DNA of 64,000 nucleotides from Ligula intestinalis. Taxonomy: Eukaryota > Platyhelminthes > Cestoda > Diphyllobothriidea > Diphyllobothriidae. Under the pieces are notes generated by a model that was not told where the DNA came from, made no database searches, and saw only the letters and a program-made list of their open reading frames with translations. How positions within the stretch are numbered: position 1 is the first letter of the stretch; every line of letters begins with the position of its first letter. Location: NCBI GenBank assembly GCA_036362985.1, contig JAYGXS010000005.1, forward strand, positions 11,461,136 to 11,525,135, in the 5' to 3' direction. Of this stretch, positions 53,005 through 62,440 are shown in pieces. Both the position numbers and the translations under genes were made by a program.

Positions 53005-53166
53005 TCACGCATGGAAGCTCCCAAATTCATCAGAAATGGTCACATACGGTACGACAATTTCTTGATCGCCCATATCCGGTATGCTAATTGTCGCAACATA
53101 CACGCCTCCATCGATGTGCAAGCACAAACCCTGGACTTTCTGCCACACGTACTCTTTGGATAATTG
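53005..53166 (-). CDS. Candidate orphan terminal exon inside the largest PKC intron
   Basis: A 54-codon open frame starts immediately after a TTTTTAG acceptor-like site and ends at TGA. It reads QLSKEYVWQKVQGLCLHIDG and continues to YVTISDEFGSFHA. The composition is balanced and protein-like, unlike most shadow frames here. It cannot be a PKC exon, because the exons on either side join each other in phase. A GT donor could also lie just before the stop. I do not recognise the family. It may be a nested gene's last exon, a fragment of a mobile element, or chance. Confidence 0.25.
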   Translation of the reverse strand, partial: QLSKEYVWQKVQGLCLHIDGGVYVATISIPDMGDQEIVVPYVTISDEFGSFHA

Positions 53167-54469
53167 CTAAAAATATGTTTTTGTTAGATTGATTTTTCAA
53201 ATTAAGCATTGACATATTTGCAGAACTTTTTCTTAATCAGTTTGCCAGGCAAGGGGATGCTCTTAACCTCCCAGTGTATCTTTTGACAGTAAGGCGAAGA
53301 TAGGCTATGATACCCACCGTGTGCCCAACGGTGTGTATGCTGTATCAGTGGCTTGCTTAGCATTCACCGCAATATTTTTCCGTCCTCACTCAAAGTATGC
53401 AAAAACGACCGAAGTTGAACACGGGCGCAAGGGCCGACGTTAACCACTGCATTCTAAACATGACCTGGTCTCCGTTGTATGTGCCGGGCATTCCTGAGGA
53501 TTGTCCGTGTCTCATAAGTGAGAATACCACGAAGGCCACATTGACAGAGAACCAGTGCAGCCTGGCTCTTTGTCTTTCAATCAATATAAAATACTCACAG
53601 AGGAATTGCGCTATCCCGTCAGTTGACAGCCTTCCACCTTATGACTGCGTGCGGTCTTCGCAGTATGTATCGAATAGTTGAGAAGGAAAGGGGAATGGAA
53701 GCCTAAATCAGTGACACTCATTTATATCTCCATACGCAATAAAGCGTCGCTTTCTACGGGCATATGTTCAATTAAAAGCAACCAATTCTGTGGCAACGTT
53801 TTGTGACAATTTGGTTTCCTCCGGAGATAGCCGTTTATAAGCATTTTTCTCACATGCGTTAAATTACTGTCCAGTAAATTATTATTTTCTACGTTTCCCT
53901 CTTTTTTCATGTAAGTCAATAGGGACACTTTTACTAAAGTGATTTTGTCGATAAAAACTGGACTCGCAAGCGATTTTTCATGAGTACAAGCATGTTTACG
54001 AATCGCGCCACCTATTGCATATTCAGTTTCGCAATTGCAAGATTGAAATTGTGAAACTGTCTTCGCACTGGAAAACCCTCCATCGGCACGCACTGTTCAA
54101 CAAAGAGATAGTGTTACACTCGAGATTAATCAAAATTCTTTTTCATTCACGTTTTCGTTGTTAACAAATAAATTTGAATAACCATTCATGTGTAGACGAG
54201 AACAGAGTCAATTTTGCTTTTTTTCTAGCGCACTTATTGGTTTATTGTTAAAAGAATGTGGGCCAGGATGACTTATATGACCCCATAAGAACAGATATCA
54301 TGCTTAGTGCAAATTGCCTGGCACCACTCACTGATTTATGGTTTACTTTACTATTAGGGTTAAGACTAGGAGTAAGGTTTGGATTAGCCATAAGTATTGG
54401 GTAGAGGTTTATAGTTCATTTCGGTTTATGCCTAAGATTACAGTTCAGGGTGATGGGTCTGTTTTCTAC

Positions 54470-54582
54470 TGTTTCCTACTCACGTCTCTGATGATGAATC
54501 CGCAACGGATTTCAAAACGTCAGGCGGATAAACGTAGTGTTCCAGCTACCGATTCTTTTTCTTCTTCTTCTTCTTCTCCTCG
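54470..54582 (+). mobile_element. tRNA-Leu-derived SINE, 3' end with (TTC)n tail
   Basis: CTGATGATGAATCCGCAACG (54489 onward), CAAAACGTCAGGCGGATAAA and TCCAGCTACCGATTC are followed by a (TTC)n run at about 54559-54577. The 5' boundary is unclear. Confidence 0.65.
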
Positions 54583-56916
54583 ATTTAGAATTATATTAGA
54601 ACTCATGTTTGGGTTAGGACACATGAATATTTAGCCCTCTTGGAAGGATGTGTACGGCTACGTTCATTATTTGGCCGGGGCATTTATCTTCCCCTGCTCT
54701 GAGCACGACACTATATAAGTCCTATTCATTTGAAGATGATACTTGCCCTAATTCTCCTAGCCCCATTTCACCCTATTTGGAGCTTGGTCCACTGCCGACG
54801 AAAGCAAAAACACTAACTGCAGGAAGCAGTCCAAAAGAAACCGGCTCAATAGCTGGATCGCCGGACATTTTAGATCCACTCTGCAGATAAGAGTGATGGA
54901 TGCAAAAACAGTGTAGAAGTCGGGAGATGTAGCTGTCTTTTTCAATTAGGAAGAAGTGCTTTAGCAGGACTGCAATATGGATAATTCAACAGCATACTCA
55001 TATTATTCCAAACAAGCCAAGACCTTTTCTTTAAATGCAGTTTCCTCTGTCGCCCGCAAAAATCACAGACGGTCAGAATGACTTCTACGGTAGTGTACAT
55101 ATTTCTGTTAAAATTTAAAGCCCCCCTAAATCCAAGTATACTTTTAAGTAAATATGTCCAAAGCTTTCGCCTCTTGTACGCATTTGATAGCCACTAGTTT
55201 TGTCTTCCCTCACCTTATCAAAGAAACATTATATTAAGGTTTTAGAAAAGTTTTCCACTGTCCAAATGAGGTTGGGTCCGACCTGCCCTGGTTGTTGAAT
55301 TAAGGATTTTCCGTTCATATACTTGTCACTTTGAAGGTAAGGAAAATCGTGCGTTCAGTAAGTCTGTTTCACCTTTCGATTATGCAATCGAAAATGACCA
55401 TGTTATACACTTTACAAGAAGTATCCAGAAGTGGTCAAAGAAGATGCTATTTGAATGGTCGTTGTGCTGTCTTAAAACACTCATAATTAGGAAGTTTTTT
55501 TACCGAAAGATACTCTCTCTTCTTAGTTAAAACATCGAAACGCAATTGAACAAGTACACACTAATCAAGGCGGAATTTTTGCATAAAATGGTTTTTGCAG
55601 ACGACACAAAAGAGGTATAGTCAAAAACAGACATCCTAGGGTGTCTGAACTATCTTCAGATTATGCTGCTCAGTCATCTGAAAGACAAACAGGCTCAAGA
55701 AATCCATTCTAATTGAAACCTATTCCAGAATTACAGTTACAATTTCATGAGATCAATCACTGACTATACCTAGCCTATCAGAGACTGTCGCATTCATCGC
55801 CGATAAGGACAGGTGTCATTTGCCGAGCTTGAAAGACCACCAGTTACGGCAAGAGTTGTCTGGAGTTTTTTGCCGGAATTACCGCATATAAAAGCAAAAC
55901 AACTACATTGGATACACTGGAATGCTTCCACTTACGTCTTATTGACATAAGCAGCACACTAAGGCAAAACCAACTACAGCTCCATATCTAAAAGTCAACA
56001 ATTATTGCAAGAGATTCAAACTGTGAGCCTTTACCTGCTATGTTACATCAATTTGAAATGTATTGACAATCGCAATAACATCTCATCTGACTTAATTCAA
56101 TGCTGACACTTTTCAGTGCAGGCTAATTAGTCACACACAGGCAAACACTGTTAAATTGCTGCCATAAGCAAGTGAGTTCAGCGGAACTTCCATCAGTACA
56201 TATACTTATTTACTGTTTGCCAAATCTGGCAAACTTCTCAAAACAACTTTTCCTCCAAAATCGCCAAATTATTAATAATGATTTTAGTCACTTCGCGAAA
56301 AAACAAAAATTCACAAAAAAGTAAGAATGGAAAGCGACTGGGCAGTGATTCTGCCGAATGATCCTCCTGTGCCTGAAGACGTCTCCAATCAGCTGGATTC
56401 AGACACATTACCTATATGTTGAAAGGCAGGAGGTGCAGGCGAAGAGGTAATGGGACGAAATTGAATGCAGCCTATTTCACGCCTATCGAACATTTTGTTT
56501 CTCCACTTCAAAAAACCCCGTGGTAGGCTTAACCTACTAAGAGGAACAGTTCAAGGTGCAGTTTAAAAGTGCCACAACCGAATCTTCTCTCAAGCTGCAA
56601 GGGCGATACCCAACATGGTTCCCTGCTGGTAGGAAAAAAGAGACGCAATTCATGAAACAGATTAGAAGGAGAAGATTTGATCGCAAAAGTAAGAAGCTTT
56701 TTGACCTGACGTACGTATCCGACTCTCGCTCCACTCAGGGACAGTCGCAAATAAGGGTAATAGAGGCACAAGGCGTGCTATATTCTTAGGCCGCAATGAG
56801 CACACGACCACAGGCATCCTAAAATTAGTAGATCTCTTAACTGTATCCTGTTGAGAGAAAGAAGAAGATTGCCAATACAAGCGAAAATGCGTGCCCAAAG
56901 AAGCAATTGAGAAGAA

Positions 56917-57005
56917 GAAGAAGAAGACTCGATCGCTGGGACAATACGTTTACTTACCTGAAGTTTCGACATCCGTTGCAGATTCATCATCAGAGACATG
57001 AATAA
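56917..57005 (-). mobile_element. tRNA-Leu-derived SINE, truncated 3' end
   Basis: On the minus strand: CTGATGATGAATCTGCAACG, TGTCGAAACTTCAGG, a GTCCCAGCGATCGAGTC block and an AAG/TTC microsatellite tail (56917-56932). Confidence 0.68.
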
Positions 57006-57059
57006 GAAACAGTAGCAGAAATTGGTCTCCCAACGATCGAGACTTTTTAATCTCAGGAA

Positions 57060-57440
57060 AAAGAAGATTCGATACCTGGGTCAACATTTTTTAATTCGCC
57101 TGACGCTTCGACATCCGTCGCGGATTCATCATCAGGGACATTAACAGAAACAGTAGCATAAGCTGATAATTCATGCACGGGGCTTTGCAGTATGTATAGG
57201 ATACAGTCAATGCGGCAGTCTTATGACAATTAACGACTCTCTTATCGAGGATAATTGCCCGCTCGAGCGCTAATGGCTTGATGACCGGCGTGCGATCCCT
57301 GACCTGCACTTTTATTGCGCGTGGTGGACTCAGGCATGATGATTGCTCGGCCATCTGACTCTCCGGCGTTGGCGTTGGATGACGCGTTGGCCTGTGGTGA
57401 GGTGCTTTTTCCAAATGGAGCCTCGGCAAGGAATATGGGT
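57060..57440 (-). mobile_element. tRNA-Leu-derived SINE, near full length
   Basis: Read on the minus strand: a head with GTCAGATGGCCGAGCAATC (tRNA-Leu-like A-box region), a body, then CTGATGATGAATCCGCGACG and a hairpin with GTCGAAGCGTC, followed by CAGGCGAATTAAA, a CCCAGGTATCGAAT block and a short TTC-rich tail. It serves as the reference copy for the family. Confidence 0.7.
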
Positions 57441-57469
57441 TGTTAGGAGATTTGGCAGCTTTGATTAAT

Positions 57470-57540
57470 TAGAGTTGACCCAATTTTGAAAGAACTCCCG
57501 CCGAACGCCTCGAGTTCTTTCACGATTGGGTCACCTCAAA
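57470..57540. mobile_element. Minimal deletion derivative of the tRNA-like foldback element
   Basis: Terminal repeats GAGTTGACCCAATTTTGAA and its inverted partner TTTCACGATTGGGTCACCTC surround only about 13 bp (CCGCCGAACGCCT), the 3' end of the tRNA-like unit. All internal sequence is lost. Confidence 0.68.
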
Positions 57541-57699
57541 CGGAGATGGATTGGGCAAATCGTTGCATTTATTAATGAATTGGGGGCCTGTAAACTATGA
57601 CTCAAGCATGCTGATGAGGCTGAATTTTTCGCAGTAGGTGACAATCGTATGAGCCAAGAATTATTTGAGTCATGGTTCACGTGCCTCCCAATCTATAAC

Positions 57700-57913
57700 A
57701 AATTCAATGATTTGCCCAATCCATATTCTGTGCCGCGACTCAATTTGAGTGAATCAAGTCGCCACTTGGGGAACGCACAGGCCAACGCGACGTTTTACAC
57801 CAACACCGGAGAGCCAGGTGGCCGAGAATCAAGATACTCGAGTTCGCTCCGGATAATCGGAGTTCAGCAAGTCAGGGCCCGCATGCCGGTCAAAAAGCTG
57901 TCGACGCACAAGC
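57700..57913 (+). mobile_element. tRNA-Leu-derived SINE, 5' part of the copy split by the ribozyme insertion
   Basis: Matches the 57060-57440 copy in inverse orientation: GGCCAACGCGACG, GGAGAGCCAGGTGGCCGAGA and GCATGCCGGTCAA, up to the duplicated GAGCAATTATC target. Confidence 0.7.
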
Positions 57914-57924
57914 GAGCAATTATC
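57914..57924. repeat. Target-site duplication, left copy
   Basis: GAGCAATTATC immediately precedes the ribozyme-repeat insertion. The uninterrupted SINE copy at 57060-57440 (opposite strand) has the same block once, which shows that this is the duplicated target. Confidence 0.8.
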
Positions 57925-57961
57925 AATTGACGTTGTAACGTACCATAATAACAGCCTAAGT

Positions 57962-58065
57962 ACTTGCTAAAAGGCCCAGACACGTGGTTTGCCGGTATTC
58001 TGCCGCTGCTTGACACAGCAGTGAGGGCTCCGGCCCACCAGTGGGTCGTCTAGCTTTCCCCATCT
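57962..58065 (-). ncRNA. Decayed hammerhead (monomer 1)
   Basis: This is the same layout as the 58.3-kb copy, offset by 336 bp. The core reads CTGGTGG instead of CTGATGA and the GAAA block is changed to CAAA, so this copy should be inactive. The helix II arms are still recognisable. Confidence 0.6.
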
Positions 58066-58299
58066 GCTTTCTGTTTGATATGCTGGTTTTAAAAGTTTAG
58101 CTTTTTAATCTCCAGAGAAATTAATTTCTGATCGTGGTATACATCAGTATATTCAAAGTCTATAGGCGTAGACCGAAAGTGTAAGTATATATTTGTGTTG
58201 AAACCCGTCATCCCCTGTGAAATATACACATGCTGCCATCAGACAGTCGTTAGTAGTATAAATTGACGTAGTAACTTACCATACTAACAGCCTAGGTAC

Positions 58300-58392
58300 T
58301 TGCTAAAAGGCCCAGACACGTGTTTCGCCGGTATTCTGCCGCTGCTTGACACAGCTGCGAGGGCTCCGGCTCATCAGTGGGTCGCCCAGCTT
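58300..58392 (-). ncRNA. Type-I hammerhead ribozyme with intact core (monomer 2)
   Basis: Read on the minus strand: helix I strand CCCA, core CTGATGA (58371-58377), and helix II GCCGG (58366-58370) pairing perfectly with CCGGC (58327-58331). GAAA (58323-58326) and C-ACGT-G as a minimal helix III with loop follow, then UC with the predicted cleavage between 58315 and 58314, and the returning helix I strand TGGG (58311-58314). All conserved core bases are present. The helix II apex is about 35 nt long and can itself form a GCTG/CAGC hairpin. Helix I may extend through distal GCT/AGC pairs across an internal loop, as in natural type-I hammerheads. Confidence 0.82.
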
Positions 58393-58454
58393 TCCCTGGA
58401 GATTAAAAAGCTGAACTTTCAAAACCGTTTTATCAACCAGAAAGCAGATAGGGA

Positions 58455-58550
58455 AAGCTGGGCGACCCACTGATGGGCCGGAGCCCTCGCAGCTGTGTCA
58501 AGCAGCGGCAAAATACCGGCGAAACAAGTGTCCGGGCCTTTTAGCAAGTA
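58455..58550 (+). ncRNA. Hammerhead ribozyme with one core substitution (inverted monomer)
   Basis: Plus-strand copy: CTGATGG at 58470-58476 (last core A changed to G), helix II GCCGG (58477-58481) with CCGGC (58516-58520), GAAA (58521-58524), then C-AAGT-G and UC ending at 58532. The helix I pair next to the site is an A-C mismatch. The core change and the mismatch predict weak or no self-cleavage. Confidence 0.7.
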
Positions 58551-58748
58551 CCTAGGCTCTTATTATGGTACGTTACAACGTCAATTTATACTACTAGCGA
58601 CTGTCTGATGGCAGCACGTGCATATTTGACAGGGGTTGACGGGTTTCAACACGAATATACACTTACAATTTCGGTCTACGCCTAAAGACCTTAAATATAG
58701 TGATATATTCTGCGATCAGAAATTAATTTCTCTGGAGATTAAAAAGCA

Positions 58749-58759
58749 GAGCAATTATC
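58749..58759. repeat. Target-site duplication, right copy
   Basis: GAGCAATTATC immediately follows the insertion. The host SINE then continues with GTTAATTGTC. Confidence 0.8.
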
Positions 58760-58940
58760 GTTAATTGTCGTTATAAGTTTGCAGTAAGGACTGTGTCCAA
58801 TAACTATTGCAAATTGCTGCGCATGTGTTATTCTTTTCTGTTATCTCTTTCTACTCATGTCTCTGATGAAGAATCCACGAAGGTTGACCAAATGTCAGGC
58901 GAATAAAAGTGTTGTCCCAGCCATCGAATCTTCTTCTTCT
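58760..58940 (+). mobile_element. tRNA-Leu-derived SINE, 3' part of the split copy
   Basis: Resumes with GTTAATTGTC, carries CTGATGAAGAATCCACGAAG at 58862, TGTCAGGCGAATAAAAG and a TCCCAGCCATCGAATC block, and ends in TTCTTCTTCTTC. Confidence 0.7.
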
Positions 58941-58949
58941 CAGTTACTT

Positions 58950-60229
58950 CGTGAGACGCGCATGTTCGCTTGCATCCTGTTCTTGGGACACGGAAAGTGC
59001 AAAAAAGAGAAAAAAAATCGACGAAACGAAAGTAATCCCAGTATTTCCAGATAGTAAGAATTCCGGTCTGTTTTTAAGGACCAAATACTGCGGTACTATT
59101 TATAAAAACGAAAAATTGCTGTATAGGAGACAGAGGAAAAAGTGTTTTGGAGAACACAAACTTATCCGATCAAGTGAGAAAGGGCAAGCAAACCTACAGG
59201 GATTTGGGTTCGAGGTTCAGGGAACGTGGTCCATTCACTATATACTACATAGCCACGATCCGAAGAAAGGAGAGTCAAGGAAAAACAATGAGTCAAAATT
59301 TTCAACACTGCCCCAAAAAGAACAGGCCTTCCTGCCAGAATAAGCAACTCACACAGCAACGGGCTCCTTGAAACGACCCTCCTGCTGAATCCGCTACATT
59401 AAATCACCACCATTGGCGTACTCCATGACGAAGTATAGTCGATCCTAGGGTTAACAGTAAAAACATTTAAAACACACTCACAGACCTGCAGAAGGAAAGC
59501 AGCAGTGAATTTTGTCTCATTTAACCTTATTTTGCCAAATAGGAAATATTTTAGGCAAAAGGGTACACTTACAGAAGAGCTCTTTCCCCTTAGAGCAAAA
59601 TTACTGTCCCTCAATTTTTTTGATTATTAGCACTTCGAAGTGTCATCTATTTCAATTGTATCAAAAAAAAACCTATCTGACTTGAAATGTCGTGCACAAG
59701 GTTGTTTCAAAAACCTAAAGTGAGGTTTAACTTTATAGGCAAATAGGGCTTTAGGATATGCAGAAACGTATAGAGCGGAATAGGAGTCCCGTTTCAAAAG
59801 TCACACAAAGTTTCGCCGACGTCCACTACGTACACTACGTGCTTGCAGGCGTATAAAGGGGAAAAATGGCGCCTGCTAGCTGATACGGATACACTCTGAC
59901 AACAAAGACCATTTTGCGCTACTTTTCAGGAAGGTCAATGCGAGTGTTACATCTTTATAGTCAAAGGTAGCTTTAAATGTTGGGTGCAACCATCTCATCT
60001 ATTGCAAACGCAGCTCCACTAGGAGCTCGCTACTATAATCAAAAACTCCATTTCCGACAAAGACATTTTAATAAACAGAGTTCAAATCCGTGATAAATTA
60101 TTTTTCTGGTAATGATATGCTGTGACTTTTTCCATCGATGCGTGCGGCAAAAACATTTTGGAGAAAAAATGCAATTTCAGAAGCACGACCACCCAGGTGC
60201 CACAAGCAACCTGCTAACGAACCTTTCAA
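58950..60229. other. Unassigned DNA around the first PKC exon of the window
   Basis: Apart from the PKC exon at 59353-59444 I see only short unrecognised frames (58909 and 59147, plus strand). No upstream PKC exon is visible. Confidence 0.3.
59353..59444 (-). CDS. Protein kinase C, kinase-domain exon (subdomain V, hinge), with in-frame TAG
   Basis: This 92-bp exon encodes DRLYFVMEYANGGDLM, a stop, then RIQQEGRFKEPVA plus two bases. It is the hinge and start of the C-lobe of an AGC-type serine/threonine kinase, and the MEY.NGGDLM signature is diagnostic of PKC. A CCTAG acceptor precedes it and a GTGAGT donor follows it. The two left-over bases (GT) join the next exon to give V-F-Y, as in other PKCs. 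The codon after ATG is TAG (cta on the plus strand at 59394-59396), where the family has tyrosine; TAC to TAG is one base change. No other disruption is visible in any exon. The upstream exons (ATP loop, C1 and C2 domains) were not found between here and 64000. The TAG could be a real null allele, a sequence error, a pseudogene mark or an RNA-editing site. Confidence 0.88.
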
Positions 60230-60480
60230 CATGCAAGAAAGGTATCTGAGCTCGCCAAAGACACCTTAAAACATCAGGTATACGGATAGCGGACTCAAAT
60301 TGTGCATCCTAAGCAGGGAGTTTGCTATTACAACAAACAAGAAAACGCGTAAACATACCATGCACCAATAAGGTTGCAGTTCTTTGCACCCAAATCGCGA
60401 AATCTCTCTTCATCCAAGATCACCAGCTAGCGATGAAGGGCCGAAATGATTTCTCTCTGGTAACTATGCTCATAGTGGTC
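60230..60480 (+). pseudogene. Badly decayed Penelope-like GIY-YIG remnant
   Basis: The start (GTATCTGAGCTCGCC near 60241) matches the start of the 17.7-kb PLE fragment. Downstream the text can be aligned as NIPCTN, VAVLCTQIAKSL and HQLAMKGR, resembling the PLE pattern IPC-TDC-AVY-GQT-AKSL-HQLA-K. Only scattered residues survive and no frame is open throughout. The call rests on residue order and on the shared nucleotide start. Confidence 0.42.
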
Positions 60481-60650
60481 TTAGAATAAAAGTCGGCCTT
60501 GGAGAAACCCCGCATATTTGGCAACTGTTCAAAGAGGCGTCGTGACTAAACTCTTATCCTTATCGTAGCCCTATGTCGAGCCTAAACCTAAATAAAGCAG
60601 CCGTGGATGGTTGCTGTTGCCATGTCCTGTTTAGTTCACAATAAATATTT

Positions 60651-60719
60651 ATTCTTACCCCAACTGAAGTACGCTAGTTATTATATTACATCCACAGGTG
60701 TTTGCGTCAACTTTAGCGA
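60651..60719. repeat. Direct repeat flanking an unidentified 0.9-kb unit, left
   Basis: TTCTTACCCCAACTGAAGTA, GTTAGTTATTATAT-type text and ACAGGTGTTTGCGTCAACTT are repeated at 61643-61711. Confidence 0.65.
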
Positions 60720-61642
60720 AACATTCATAGACTTTTTGTACGATGTGGTCATCGGAGGCCTGTTGAAACAGCAACAAACCGTTATGCGCGTCAATTGTTA
60801 CGGAAATACGCATGGTGGAATGAGCGTCTATCATGCCTGTAATGTGCTTCATGATAGACAGCCATTTTTCCGCGATGATGGAAATGGTGAGTTCTCCGAC
60901 GCCACTTTGTAGGGGTGACAGCTGGCAGCGTCGCCAATGATGTAAAGACTCCAACGCCGTGTGATGGCTGGTGGGATCACGACACTTTCGTAGAACAGTA
61001 ATTGCTCCGCGGAAATACACGCGTCGAAATGTGCGTCACATAACGTTGTGACATCCAGGAAAACAATCTCACCTACGTCGCCAGTGTTGTAACGACGAGT
61101 TTGGTGTCGTTTATAATATAACGGTGACATCTGGAGTGTGTTACCGTTGAATAACGCCCTGTTGAAATCCTCGAGGAAGGACACAATAAGAGAAGCATAG
61201 TTCTGAAATCCACCCGGAGGAGCTGTCTTGGGTGGTTGTTTGTTTCGCTGGGTTGATCGGCAGCGTCCTCGCTATCTGGTGTGACTGCAACTCTTTGTGT
61301 CCCGCCTCGGGGCGAGCCCGGCATTCGGAGCAGACTGGCGCCGCCACGTGTCCGCTGATGCAACCCTATCTGTCAGGGGCTGACAGTGACTTATAAGAGA
61401 TTGTCTGCGCGTTCTCTTGTGGCCTGGTTGTTCGCATTGGGATAACATCACGCGACCAGTTGACCTTCGAGCCTTTTTTAGGCTCGTATGTGTGCGTGTG
61501 TACGTCTAAGGTGCTCCCGCGTGTAAAGTCATCGCCTGTTATGCGGCCAGAGTTAACGAACAAAGACATTTTGGAAAAGCTTGACGCCTTAGGAAAGCCT
61601 CCAAACGTTGCTAGCATTAGGTTCGGCTAACATCCTAACAAT

Positions 61643-61711
61643 TCTTACCCCAACTGACATACGTTAGTTATTATATCACATTCACAGGTGTTTGCATCAA
61701 TTTTAGATTGC
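61643..61711. repeat. Direct repeat flanking an unidentified 0.9-kb unit, right
   Basis: TTCTTACCCCAACTGACATA, TTAGTTATTATATCACA and ACAGGTGTTTGCATCAATTT correspond to the left copy. Between the two copies are overlapping minus-strand frames of 83-121 codons that I cannot assign; they may be decayed element coding sequence. Confidence 0.65.
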
Positions 61712-61844
61712 AGGCTCGAAAAATGCTAACAAATTTGCTTTGTCGTTTTTATGAATAATTCCTGCGTACTTTGATGCTTGACATGGTCGGGTGCACACTC
61801 ACAAGCTTTTCGACATAGGCTGGGAGTGTGTTCATCAATCGGGT

Positions 61845-61960
61845 TATGGGGCATGTTCCTGCCTTTCGAACCTTGGGGTTCGCCAACTCTGGGGTTAGGT
61901 TTGGTTGGCTGATGATGACTAATAGGTCCGAAATAGCCACTTTATTCTTCCTTGGCTTTT
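61845..61960 (+). mobile_element. Second SINE family, copy 5
   Basis: TTGGTTGGCTGATGATGACT, AATAGGTCCGAAATAGCCAC and TTTATTCTTCCTTGGC follow the body of copy 1. The head is poorly preserved. Confidence 0.55.
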
Positions 61961-62309
61961 TTGCTGATGTATTTCCGCCCAGAATATACGTAAGCCGCTG
62001 GCGGGGCTCGACAGCGAGGTACAAGGTACAACGGAACGAGTGAGTTCCGTAAGTGATCGGTGAGCTCCTAGCTACCGTTTTATACAGAATATTGCGCATT
62101 CTATACTGATGTTTATAATTTAATAATGTAATATAATGCAATTTGCAATAATGTGTACATAATAATAAAAAAAACACAAAAATGCACATTTGAAATGTGC
62201 GTTTTTTTTAAAAAGCAAACTATCTTGCAAGGAAACATAGGAACAAATAGGATAGAGCTATTCTAATTGCAGGGCTTTCAAGTATTGAGAGTCTACAGGC
62301 TTTATTGAA

Positions 62310-62440
62310 TCAAACATGGCATGAGGCTGTAGAGTAAGGAATAACGGCCTGTCTTATGACCTTGGGTGCACTTTGATGAATAACTAGCCAGAAATTAACA
62401 CTTTAATGTGCTTGTCTTTGCCGCCAAAATTCCTCCACTG
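62310..62440 (+). mobile_element. Second SINE family, copy 6
   Basis: GGGTGCACTTTGATGAATAA, CTAGCCAGAAATTAACACTT and GTCTTTGCCGCC match the family body with many changes. Confidence 0.45.

Larger units (their letters stand above)
57925..58748. mobile_element. Hammerhead-ribozyme repeat insertion: 1.4 direct plus 1.05 inverted 336-bp monomers
   Basis: Monomer 1 spans 57925-58260. Monomer 2 restarts at 58261 and breaks at about 58395 after AGCTTTCCC. From 58396 the sequence is the reverse complement of the monomer, for a full unit plus about 17 bp, up to 58748. The monomer period is 336 bp, from matching CCCA blocks at 57975 and 58311. An 11-bp direct duplication flanks the whole object. Each monomer encodes a type-I hammerhead, on the minus strand in monomers 1 and 2 and on the plus strand in the inverted copy. 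There is no protein frame. Size and ribozyme recall retrozymes and the schistosome Sm-alpha satellite. The direct-plus-inverted arrangement recalls PLE insertions. Confidence 0.85.
46988..59352 (-). other. Largest PKC intron (12.4 kb), packed with repeats
   Basis: Lies between phase-matched exons. It holds the AT-rich repeat triplet, related AT-rich text at 47.8-49.6 kb, at least five SINE copies, a minimal tRNA-like foldback element, the hammerhead insertion and the orphan open frame at 53005. Confidence 0.85.
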
